From NCBI RefSeq assembly GCF_021165955.1, contig NZ_CP088952.1, positions 5,208,001 through 5,272,000 on the forward strand: 64,000 nt of DNA, in the 5' to 3' direction. This DNA is from Massilia endophytica (GTDB lineage: Bacteria; Pseudomonadota; Gammaproteobacteria; Burkholderiales; Burkholderiaceae_D). The stretch's first letter is position 1; the number at the start of each line of letters is the position of its first letter. The notes below the pieces were generated by a model. The model was not told the DNA's origin and made no database searches. It worked only from the letters and a program-made list of their open reading frames with translations. Below, piece by piece: positions 9,974 to 17,771 of this stretch. A program made the translations under genes and the position numbers.

Positions 9974-10049
9974 CTTAAAGGGGTCTGTCCCCAATTAGGA
10001 AATATTCCTCAAGGGGAATATTTCCTAATTGGGGACAGACCCCTTTAAG
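9974..10049. repeat. Perfect inverted repeat, 35-nt arms, GGGGTCTGTCCCC family
   Basis: Left arm 9974-10008 and right arm 10015-10049 are exact reverse complements with a 6-nt loop. Each arm starts CTTAAA and contains GGGGTCTGTCCCC, itself a small imperfect palindrome. The element fills the gap between the convergent cyaY and mrcA genes and could stop transcription in both directions. The same core occurs in two hairpins between queF and ilvA. Confidence 0.9.
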
Positions 10050-10057
10050 CAATAAAA

Positions 10058-12388
10058 CTAGAAGAGCTCGTTTTTGACCGCGTCGCGGGCTTTTTCCTGT
10101 TCGGGGGTGCCGCGGGCGTTGCCTTCCAGGCTCTGCACGCCCGTGCCCGGCGGGTTTTCGGCGTAGTAGTACTCGCCGTCCACCTGGATCACGCCTTCAG
10201 GCACCACCCGCTCTTCCACCGGCAGGTTCTTCAGCGCCTTCTGCATGTAGCCGATCCAGATCGGCAGGGCCAGGCCGCCGCCCGTTTCGCGGTTGCCCAG
10301 GTTCTTCGGCTGGTCGTAGCCGATCCAGGCCACGCCCACGAGCTTGGGCTGGTACCCCGCGAACCAGGCGTCGATGGAGTCGTTCGTGGTGCCGGTCTTG
10401 CCCGCGATGTCGGGACGCTTGAGCGCCAGGGCCTTGGTCGCCGTGCCGAAGCGCACCACGTCCTTCATCATGCTGTCCATCAGGAAGGCGTTGCGCTCGT
10501 CGATCACGCGGTTCGCTTCCACGCCCGCGCGATCCGGCGCGGCCTGCGACAGCACGCGGCCGCTGGCGTCCGTCACTTTTGAGATGAGGTAGGGCGAAAC
10601 CTTGTAGCCGCCGTTGGCGAACACCGCGTAGGCGCCCGCCATCTGCAGCGGCGTCACCGCGCCCGCGCCCAGCGCCAGGGTGAGGTAGGGCGGGTTCTTG
10701 TCGGCCTCGAAGCCGAAGCGGGTGGAGTATTCCTGGCCGTACTTGGCGCCGATCTTGTGCAGGATGCGGATCGAAATCATGTTCTTCGATTTCGTCAGGC
10801 CGCGCCGCATGGTCATCGGGCCTTCGTATTTGCCGTCATAGTTCTTCGGCTCCCAGGCCTGGCCGCCCGTCTGGCCGGCGTCGAAGGAAATCGGCGCGTC
10901 GTTGATCATGGTCGACGGCGACAGCCCGCGCTCCAGCGATGCGGAATAGATGAAGGGCTTGAAGGAGGAACCCGGCTGGCGCCATGCCTGGGTCACGTGA
11001 TTGAACTTGTTGCGGTTGTAGTCGAAGCCGCCCACCATGGCCTTGATCGCGCCGTCTTCGGTGCTGGCGGCCACGAAGGCCGATTCGATCTCCGGCATCT
11101 GGGTGATCTCCCAGTCCTTGCCTTCCTGCGTCACACGGATCACGGCGCCGCGGCGCACGCGCTTGTTCGGCGCGGCCTTGTCCGAGAGCCAGGACTTGGC
11201 CATGTCCAGCCCCGCGCCTGTGATGCTGATCTCTTCGCCCGACGCTGTCACCGCCGTCACCTTCGAGGGCGACGCCGACAGCACCATGGCGGCCACGATG
11301 TCGTCGCTGTCCGGATGCTCGGCCAGTTCGGTTTCGATCACTTCATCCACTTCGGCCTTGTTGGACGGCAGGTCTACATAGGCTTCCGGGCCGCGGTAGG
11401 GGTGGCGGCGTTCGTAGTCCATCACGCCCTTGCGCAGGGCGAGGTAGGCGGCGTCCTGGTCGGCCTTGGTGATGGTGGTGAACACATTCAGGCCGCGCGT
11501 GTAGGTGTCTTCCTTGAACTGCTCGTAGACCAGCTGGCGCGCCATTTCGGCCACATATTCGGCGTGTACGCCGAATTCGCTGCTGTCGGTCTTCACTTTC
11601 AGCTGCTCGTTCTTCGCCTGTTCGTACTGCGCCGGGGTGATATAGCCAAGCTGCGCCATGCGCTGCAGGATGTACTGCTGGCGCGTGCGCGCCCGCTTCG
11701 GATTCACCACGGGATTGTAGGCGGAGGGCGCCTTGGGCAGCCCGGCCAGCATGGCCGCTTCGGCAATGCTAATGTCTTTGAGATTCTTGCCGAAATAGAT
11801 CTGTGCGGCCGAAGAGAAGCCGTAGGCGCGTTGTCCCAGGTAGATCTGGTTCATGTAGACCTCGAGGATCTGGTCCTTGGTGAGGTTCTGTTCGATCTTC
11901 CAGGCCAGCAGCGCCTCGTAGGCCTTGCGCTTGAGCGTCTGTTCGCTGGAGAGGAAGAAGTTGCGCGCCACCTGCTGGGTGATGGTGGAGGCGCCCTGGC
12001 GCGCACCGCCCGTGGCATTGTGCAGGGCCGCCCGCAGGATGCCCCAGTAGTCCACGCCGCCGTGCTCGTAGAAGCGGTCGTCCTCGATGGCCAGCACCGC
12101 TTTCTTCATCACGTCCGGGATGTCCTTGATGTGGACCAGGGTGCGGCGCTCCTCGCCGAATTCGCCGATCAGCACATTGTCCGCCGAGAAGATCCGCAGC
12201 GGCATCTTGGGCCGGTAGTCGGTCAGGGTGTCGAGGGAGGGCAGGTTGGGGTAGGCCAGGGCCAGGCCGAACACGATCAGCAGCAGCACGACCAGCACCA
12301 GGCCTACCAGGGACGCCATGGCCATCAGGAGGATATTCTTCGGTGCGGGAGTGTGCTTGCCGGGCGGCGTGTTGTGATTTGCAGTCAT
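10058..12388 (-). CDS. mrcA: Penicillin-binding protein 1A, bifunctional transglycosylase/transpeptidase
   Basis: A class A PBP of 776 residues that polymerises and cross-links peptidoglycan. After an N-terminal membrane anchor, the GT51 domain shows catalytic glutamate in EDDRFYEH (about 102) and STITQQVARNF. The transpeptidase domain shows SSFK (serine about 474), SKN (about 534) and KTGTT (about 664). An OB-like insert lies between them. The start MTANHNTPP at 12388 was chosen; a TTG at 12436 adds 16 residues. Divergent from pilM across 308 nt, the usual mrcA | pilM neighbourhood of proteobacteria. Confidence 0.96.
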   Translation of the reverse strand: MTANHNTPPGKHTPAPKNILLMAMASLVGLVLVVLLLIVFGLALAYPNLPSLDTLTDYRPKMPLRIFSADNVLIGEFGEERRTLVHIKDIPDVMKKAVLAIEDDRFYEHGGVDYWGILRAALHNATGGARQGASTITQQVARNFFLSSEQTLKRKAYEALLAWKIEQNLTKDQILEVYMNQIYLGQRAYGFSSAAQIYFGKNLKDISIAEAAMLAGLPKAPSAYNPVVNPKRARTRQQYILQRMAQLGYITPAQYEQAKNEQLKVKTDSSEFGVHAEYVAEMARQLVYEQFKEDTYTRGLNVFTTITKADQDAAYLALRKGVMDYERRHPYRGPEAYVDLPSNKAEVDEVIETELAEHPDSDDIVAAMVLSASPSKVTAVTASGEEISITGAGLDMAKSWLSDKAAPNKRVRRGAVIRVTQEGKDWEITQMPEIESAFVAASTEDGAIKAMVGGFDYNRNKFNHVTQAWRQPGSSFKPFIYSASLERGLSPSTMINDAPISFDAGQTGGQAWEPKNYDGKYEGPMTMRRGLTKSKNMISIRILHKIGAKYGQEYSTRFGFEADKNPPYLTLALGAGAVTPLQMAGAYAVFANGGYKVSPYLISKVTDASGRVLSQAAPDRAGVEANRVIDERNAFLMDSMMKDVVRFGTATKALALKRPDIAGKTGTTNDSIDAWFAGYQPKLVGVAWIGYDQPKNLGNRETGGGLALPIWIGYMQKALKNLPVEERVVPEGVIQVDGEYYYAENPPGTGVQSLEGNARGTPEQEKARDAVKNELF

Positions 12389-12696
12389 GCGGGGATGTCC
12401 AGGGGTTTGATGCAGGGCATTATAAGCGAGGGGCAAGGCCGTGGCGCGCGCACCGGGGCGGCCTTCGAAAAGTTAAAAAACGCCGTGATTAACGTAACAA
12501 TAGAGTTGTTCCCAAGGTATTCCGATGGCAAAAAAACTGTGGCGAAACCCGCACAGCCAGTTAATAGTGCGCTGTAGAAATACCTTTACACCGGCTCGGC
12601 TCTATTGCTAGCATCTAATGTACTGTCTCATTTTTGCGACCTAAGTAACGGTTTTAAAACGTTTTCCACTATGTCAACCAACTTGGTTTCCTTGCC
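12389..12696. promoter_or_regulatory. Divergent intergenic region between mrcA and pilM
   Basis: 308 nt without a convincing gene. It is clearly more AT-rich than its surroundings and must hold the promoters of mrcA (leftward) and pilMNOPQ (rightward). I could not identify a well-spaced -35/-10 pair, and pilM has no strong Shine-Dalgarno. One 28-codon open frame is too short and unsupported to call. Confidence 0.5.
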
Positions 12697-13773
12697 ATGA
12701 TGCCGGATTTGAAAGCCCTCTTCGGGGGCGCGAAGGGTCCGCTGATCGGGCTCGACATCAGCTCTTCGGGCGTACGCCTGGTGGAGCTTGCCGATGCCAA
12801 GGACGGCATTCGCCTGGAGCGCTACGCGAGCGAGGCCCTGCCGCGCGGCGCCGTCACCGATGGCAATGTGGAGAACCTGGAACAGGTGGTGGAGGCCGTG
12901 CGCCGCGTGCTGAAGAAGAGCGGAACGCGCGCCCGCAACGTGGCGCTGGGCATGCCGCCCGCCGCCGTCATCACAAAGAAGATCGTGCTTCCAGCCGGTC
13001 TCTCGGAAGAACAGCTGGAAGTGCAGGTGGAATCCGAGGCCAGCCAGTACATTCCCTTCGCCCTGGATGAAGTGAGCCTGGACTTCGACGTGATCGGTCC
13101 CGTCGCCAATTCGACCGATGACGTGGAAGTGATGCTGGCCGCCGCGCGCCGCGAAAAGGTGGAGGACCGCGTAGCCGTGGCCGAAGCTTCCGGCCTGAAG
13201 GCCTCCGTGATGGATATCGAATCGTATGCCGCGCGCGCGGCGCTGGACCGCGTGGTGGCCCAGCTGCCGGAAGGCGGGGCAGGGCAGGTGATCGCCCTGT
13301 TCCAGGTGGGCGCCCAGGTGACGCACATCTCCGTGATGATGGACGGCGCCACCGTCTACGAACGCGAGCAGCCCTTTGGCGGCAACTCCCTGACCCAGGA
13401 TATCGTGCGCGCCTATGGCCTGTCCTTCGAGGAGGCCGAAGCGCGCAAGAAGTCCGGCGACCTGCCGGAGAACTACGCGTCCGAGCTGCTGCAGCCTTTC
13501 CTCGAGAGCGCGGCCCTGGAAGTGACGCGCGCCATCCAGTTCTTCTTCACTTCGACCCCGTACACCAAGATCGACCAGATCTACCTGGCCGGCGGCTGCG
13601 CCGTGCTGCCAGGCCTGCTCGACATCATCGCCAGCCGCACCCGCATCTCCAGTGCCGTGATCTCGCCCTTCAAGGGCATGCAGCTGGGAGCAGGCGTGCG
13701 TGAAAGCCAGCTGCGCGCCGACGCGCCGGCCTATCTCGTGGCCTGCGGCCTCGCCCTGCGGAGGTTCGGCTGA
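12697..13773 (+). CDS. pilM: Type IV pilus assembly protein PilM
   Basis: An actin-like ATPase (358 residues) that forms the cytoplasmic ring of the type IV pilus machine and binds the PilN N-terminus. The fold is indicated by PLIGLDISSSGVRLVEL at the N-terminus, GGNSLTQDIV in the middle and IYLAGGCAVLPGL near the C-terminus, the phosphate and adenosine motifs of the family. It opens the operon pilM-N-O-P-Q. Its TGA overlaps the pilN ATG by one base. Confidence 0.96.
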   Translation: MMPDLKALFGGAKGPLIGLDISSSGVRLVELADAKDGIRLERYASEALPRGAVTDGNVENLEQVVEAVRRVLKKSGTRARNVALGMPPAAVITKKIVLPAGLSEEQLEVQVESEASQYIPFALDEVSLDFDVIGPVANSTDDVEVMLAAARREKVEDRVAVAEASGLKASVMDIESYAARAALDRVVAQLPEGGAGQVIALFQVGAQVTHISVMMDGATVYEREQPFGGNSLTQDIVRAYGLSFEEAEARKKSGDLPENYASELLQPFLESAALEVTRAIQFFFTSTPYTKIDQIYLAGGCAVLPGLLDIIASRTRISSAVISPFKGMQLGAGVRESQLRADAPAYLVACGLALRRFG

Positions 13774-14387
13774 TGATACGCATTAACCTTCTGCCCCACC
13801 GCGAGGAGAAGCGCAAGCAGCGCAAGGCGGCCTTTATCGCGCTGATGGTGCTGTCCGCCGTGATCGGCGCGGGCATCGTGCTGCTGGTGGGCGGCTACAA
13901 CGCCCGCGCCATCGCCGTGCAGGAGCAGCGCAACGAGGTGCTGCAGACCGCTATCAAGGGCCTGGACGTGAAGATCGCGCAGATCGCCACGCTGAAGCAG
14001 GAAATCGAAGCGCTGAAGGCGCGCCAGCAGGCCGTGGAGGATCTGCAGGGCGACCGCAACCAGCCCGTCTACCTGCTGGACGAACTGGTGAAGCAGACCC
14101 CGCCCGGCGTCTACCTGAAGGGCTTCAAGCAGGACGGCCAGCGCGTCACGCTGAACGGCTATGCCCAGTCGCAGGAGCGAGTCTCCGAGCTGCTGCGCAA
14201 CCTGTCGAGCGCCTCGCCCTGGCTGGAGAAGCCGGATCTGATCGAGGTGCGCTCCTCCAACCTGGGCCAGGGCAAGACGGCGAAGAAGGTCGTCGAGTTC
14301 AACCTGGTCGTCGCCATCAAGCGCCCGCGCGACAAGGATGCGCCGGCGGACGACAAGCCGGGCGCGAAGCCCGCAGCAAAGGCCTGA
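13773..14387 (+). CDS. pilN: Type IV pilus assembly protein PilN
   Basis: A bitopic inner-membrane protein (204 residues). The short cytoplasmic N-terminus MIRINLLPHREEKR carries the PilM-binding INLLP motif. It is followed by one membrane helix (about 22-45), a coiled coil (KIAQIATLKQEIEALKARQQ) and a periplasmic ferredoxin-like domain that pairs with PilO. The C-terminal tail is lysine/alanine/proline-rich. Start overlaps the pilM stop; pilO begins 2 nt after its stop. Confidence 0.95.
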   Translation: MIRINLLPHREEKRKQRKAAFIALMVLSAVIGAGIVLLVGGYNARAIAVQEQRNEVLQTAIKGLDVKIAQIATLKQEIEALKARQQAVEDLQGDRNQPVYLLDELVKQTPPGVYLKGFKQDGQRVTLNGYAQSQERVSELLRNLSSASPWLEKPDLIEVRSSNLGQGKTAKKVVEFNLVVAIKRPRDKDAPADDKPGAKPAAKA

Positions 14388-14389
14388 CC

Positions 14390-15055
14390 ATGGCGACCGA
14401 TATCAAACAGCTGGCAGAAGACTTCGCGGCCCAGTTCCGCGGCCTGAACGGCGTACATCCCGGCCAGTGGCCGCTGGCGCCGCGCATCGTGTGCGGCATC
14501 GGCGTGGCCATCGCCGTGGTGGTGCTGGGGCATTTCCTGTACTGGAGCGGCCAGTTCGAGGAGCAGGAGGCGGGCGCCGCGAAGGAACAGCAGCTGCGCG
14601 ACGAGTACCGCCTGAAAACGGCGCAGGCCGTGAACCTGGATGCGCTCATCAAGCAGAAGGCCCAGGTGGACCAGTACGTGGTGCGCCTGGAGAAGCAGCT
14701 GCCGAGCAAGGCGGAGATGGCGGCCCTGCTGTCGGACATCAACCAGGCGGGCCTGGGCCGCGGCCTGCAGTTCGAGCTGTTCAAGCCAGGCCAGGTGCTG
14801 GTCAAGGACTACTACGCCGAGCTGCCCATCGTGATCAAGGTGACGGGCGGCTACCACGACATCGGCGCCTTCGCGGGCGACATGGCGAACCTGCCGCGCA
14901 TCGTCACGCTGAACAATATGGAACTGAGCACCGGCAAGGACGGCGGCCTGACCCTGGACGCCGTGGCCAAGACCTTCCGCTACCTGGACCAGGACGAAGT
15001 GCTGGCCCAGCGCAAGGCGGCCGCCGAGAAGAAGAAAAAGGAGGCGAAGAAATGA
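14390..15055 (+). CDS. pilO: Type IV pilus assembly protein PilO
   Basis: An inner-membrane alignment-complex protein (221 residues), partner of PilN. One membrane helix lies at about 37-55 (IVCGIGVAIAVVVLGHFLYW), then a coiled coil and a periplasmic domain containing the PilO signature LPSKAEMAALLSDINQAG. The C-terminus is a lysine-rich tail (AAAEKKKKEAKK). The last bases overlap pilP (ATGA, 15052-15055), indicating coupled translation. Confidence 0.95.
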   Translation: MATDIKQLAEDFAAQFRGLNGVHPGQWPLAPRIVCGIGVAIAVVVLGHFLYWSGQFEEQEAGAAKEQQLRDEYRLKTAQAVNLDALIKQKAQVDQYVVRLEKQLPSKAEMAALLSDINQAGLGRGLQFELFKPGQVLVKDYYAELPIVIKVTGGYHDIGAFAGDMANLPRIVTLNNMELSTGKDGGLTLDAVAKTFRYLDQDEVLAQRKAAAEKKKKEAKK

Positions 15056-15579
15056 GGAAGCTCGCCTCCCTGGCCTGCCTGCTTCTGCTGAGCGCCTGCG
15101 GCGACAGCGACGTGCAGGAAGTGCGCCAATGGATGAAGGAAGTCGATGCGCAGACGCGCGTGGCGGTCAAGCCGCTGGAGGAGCCGAAGACCTTCGTGCC
15201 CTTCGCCTACGCCGCGCAGGATGCGCCCGATCCCTTCAGCCCGAACAAGCTGCTGGCCGAACTGGCCAAGGCGCGTCCCGGCGGCGGCATCCAGCCGGAT
15301 ACGGGGCGGCGCAAGGAGTTCCTCGAAGGCTTCCCGCTCGACACCATGAAGATGGTGGGCACCCTGGCCAAGGGCGGCGTGACCTATGCGCTGCTGCAGG
15401 TGGACCGCTCGGTGTACCAGGTGCGGCAGGGGCAGCACCTCGGGCAGAACTTCGGCCTGATCACGTCGATCAGCGAAGACACGGTGAACGTGAAGGAACT
15501 GGTACAGGATGCGACCGGCGATTGGGTCGAGCGCATGTCCAAGTTGGAACTGCAGGATAGCAAGGAGAGCACGCAATGA
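15052..15579 (+). CDS. pilP: Type IV pilus lipoprotein PilP
   Basis: An inner-membrane lipoprotein of 175 residues linking PilN/PilO to the PilQ secretin. The lipobox LLSAC is at about residues 12-16, the flexible linker contains DPFSP, and the C-terminal domain (GTLAKGGVTYALLQVDRSVYQV) is the beta-sandwich that binds PilQ. The ATG at 15052 overlaps pilO by four bases; the longer upstream open frame is a shadow of pilN/pilO. It overlaps pilQ by four bases (ATGA). Confidence 0.94.
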   Translation: MRKLASLACLLLLSACGDSDVQEVRQWMKEVDAQTRVAVKPLEEPKTFVPFAYAAQDAPDPFSPNKLLAELAKARPGGGIQPDTGRRKEFLEGFPLDTMKMVGTLAKGGVTYALLQVDRSVYQVRQGQHLGQNFGLITSISEDTVNVKELVQDATGDWVERMSKLELQDSKESTQ

Positions 15580-17732
15580 TCGCCATCGGAACCCTGACGC
15601 GGTGCTTGCGCCAATGCGGCGCCGCGCTGGCGCTGGCCGGCACTGCCGTGCTGGCATACGCGCAAGGCAACAGCATCGAGTCGGTGACGGCCAACCAGCA
15701 AGGCTCGAACCTGATCGTCAAGATCGCCATGAAGAACCCGCCGGAGAAGCTGCCGATCGGGTTCGCCATCACCAACCCGCCCCGCATCGCCCTCGATTTC
15801 GGCGCCACCAGCAACGGCACGGGCAAGACCACCCACGAGATGGAACTGGGCGACCTGCGCTCGGTCAATGTGGTGCAGGCGGGAGAACGCTCGCGCCTCG
15901 TGTTCAACCTGAAGCGCGCCCTGAACTACGCTACCGCCGTCGACGGCAATGCGGTGATCCTGACCATCGACGGTTCCGGCGGCGTCGCCACCGCTGTCGA
16001 TGCCCGCGGCCTGCCCGTGCGCCAGGCGGCGCCTGCCGCGCCCCAGGGCAAGCAGCTGCTGCGCGACCTCGATTTCCGCCGCGGCAGCAATGGCGAAGGC
16101 CGCATCGTGGTCGACCTGCCGAACAGCCAGGTGGGCGTGGACGTGCGCCAGACCGCCACCGGCGTGGTGGTCGATTTCCTCAAGACCGGCGTGCCGGAAA
16201 CCCTGCGCCGCCGCCTGGACGTGACGGACTTCGGCACTCCCGTTTCCCTCATCACCACGGTGCCCAGGGGCGACAACGTGCGCATGACCATCGAGGCCAA
16301 GGGCCTGTGGGAGCAGAGCGTCTACCAGAGCGATACCCAGCTGGTGGTGGACGTGAAGCCGATCAAGGAAGACCCGAACAAGCTGACCCAGGGCACCCAG
16401 GGCTACCGCGGCGAGAAGCTTTCCTTCAACTTCCAGAACGTGGAAGTGCGGGCGGCGCTGCAGGCCATTGCCGACATCTCGGGCCTGAACATCATCACCA
16501 GCGACAGCGTGAGCGGCAACCTGACCCTGCGCCTGAAGGAAGTGCCATGGGACCAGGCCCTGGACGTGGTGCTGCAGGCCAAGGGCCTGGACATGCGCAA
16601 GAACGGCTCCGTGATCTGGATCGCGCCCAAGGAGGAGCTGCTCACCAAGGAGAAGCTGGAGCTCGAGCAGCGCGCCCAGATCGCCGACCTGGAGCCGCTC
16701 AAGTCCGAGATCTTCCAGCTGAACTACCAGAAGGCGGAGGCCTTCAAAACGGTGTTCGGCCTCGAAAGCGGCGGTGACAGCAAGAACCGCATCCTGTCCA
16801 AGCGCGGCAGCGCCATCATCGAGCCGCGCACCAACCAGCTTTTCGTGACCGACATCGCCTCCAAGATCGAGGACGTGCGCCGCCTGATCGAAAAGACCGA
16901 CGTGGCGACCAAGCAGGTGCTGATCGAGGCCCGCATCGTGGAAGCCAACGACGGCTTCACGCGCAACCTGGGCGCCAAGCTGGGCTTTGCCGACCTGCGC
17001 ACCCTGCGCGGCGGCGACACCGGCTGGGCCCTGGGCAAGGGCAGCAACACCCGCATCGGCCTGGGCGGCAACCTCACCGGCATCGGCCAGGTCACGGGCC
17101 AGACGCCCGACAACGGCGACGGCTACACCAACTCCACCATGATCGACCTGCCTGCGGCCCCGATCAACGGCCTGGCGGCGGGCAACCTGGCTGTGAGCCT
17201 GTTCAACGCGGCGGCCAACCGCTTCCTCAACCTTGAACTCTCCGCGCTCGAAGCCGAAGGCACGGGCAAGATCATTTCCAGCCCGCGCGTCGTCACGGCC
17301 GACAAGGCGGTGGCCACCATCGAACAGGGCCTGGAGCTGCCCTACCAGGTGGCCACCAGCAGCGGCGCGACCTCCATCGTCTTCCGCAAGGCCAACCTGC
17401 GCCTGGAGGTGACGCCGCAGATCACGCCGGACGGCAACGTGGTGATCGACGTGGACGTGAACAAGGACAGCGTGGGCCAGGAAACCCGAGCGGGCTTCGC
17501 CATCGACACCAAGCACGTGAAGACGCAGGTGATGGTGGAGAACGGCGGCACCGTGGTCCTGGGTGGCATCTACCAGCAAACACTGCGCAATACCGAGACC
17601 AAGGTGCCCCTGCTGGGCGACGTCCCGGTACTGGGCTACCTGTTCCGCAACACCGCGCGCACGGACGAGAAGACCGAACTGCTGGTCTTCATCACGCCGA
17701 AGATCGTGGCCGAGCGCCTCAGCACGCGCTGA
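15576..17732 (+). CDS. pilQ: Type IV pilus secretin PilQ
   Basis: The outer-membrane channel for the pilus fibre, 718 residues. After a signal peptide ending near AYAQG come AMIN domains that bind peptidoglycan (about 30-125 and again near 150-240), a secretin/TonB short N-terminal domain (KLSFNFQNVEVRAALQAIADIS), an N1 domain, and the C-terminal secretin barrel with VVLGGIYQ and the closing VPLLGDVPVLGYLFR. The start overlaps pilP. It is followed by 39 nt and the Ig-like lipoprotein rather than directly by aroK as in many relatives. Confidence 0.97.
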   Translation: MIAIGTLTRCLRQCGAALALAGTAVLAYAQGNSIESVTANQQGSNLIVKIAMKNPPEKLPIGFAITNPPRIALDFGATSNGTGKTTHEMELGDLRSVNVVQAGERSRLVFNLKRALNYATAVDGNAVILTIDGSGGVATAVDARGLPVRQAAPAAPQGKQLLRDLDFRRGSNGEGRIVVDLPNSQVGVDVRQTATGVVVDFLKTGVPETLRRRLDVTDFGTPVSLITTVPRGDNVRMTIEAKGLWEQSVYQSDTQLVVDVKPIKEDPNKLTQGTQGYRGEKLSFNFQNVEVRAALQAIADISGLNIITSDSVSGNLTLRLKEVPWDQALDVVLQAKGLDMRKNGSVIWIAPKEELLTKEKLELEQRAQIADLEPLKSEIFQLNYQKAEAFKTVFGLESGGDSKNRILSKRGSAIIEPRTNQLFVTDIASKIEDVRRLIEKTDVATKQVLIEARIVEANDGFTRNLGAKLGFADLRTLRGGDTGWALGKGSNTRIGLGGNLTGIGQVTGQTPDNGDGYTNSTMIDLPAAPINGLAAGNLAVSLFNAAANRFLNLELSALEAEGTGKIISSPRVVTADKAVATIEQGLELPYQVATSSGATSIVFRKANLRLEVTPQITPDGNVVIDVDVNKDSVGQETRAGFAIDTKHVKTQVMVENGGTVVLGGIYQQTLRNTETKVPLLGDVPVLGYLFRNTARTDEKTELLVFITPKIVAERLSTR

Positions 17733-17771
17733 TCACAGCATTCAAGCTCCAACAAAAAAGGGTAATAAGAG

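Noticed and set aside
12524..12610. 28-codon frame between mrcA and pilM
   Set aside because: There is no ribosome-binding site and no recognisable content, and short frames occur by chance in an AT-richer promoter region.
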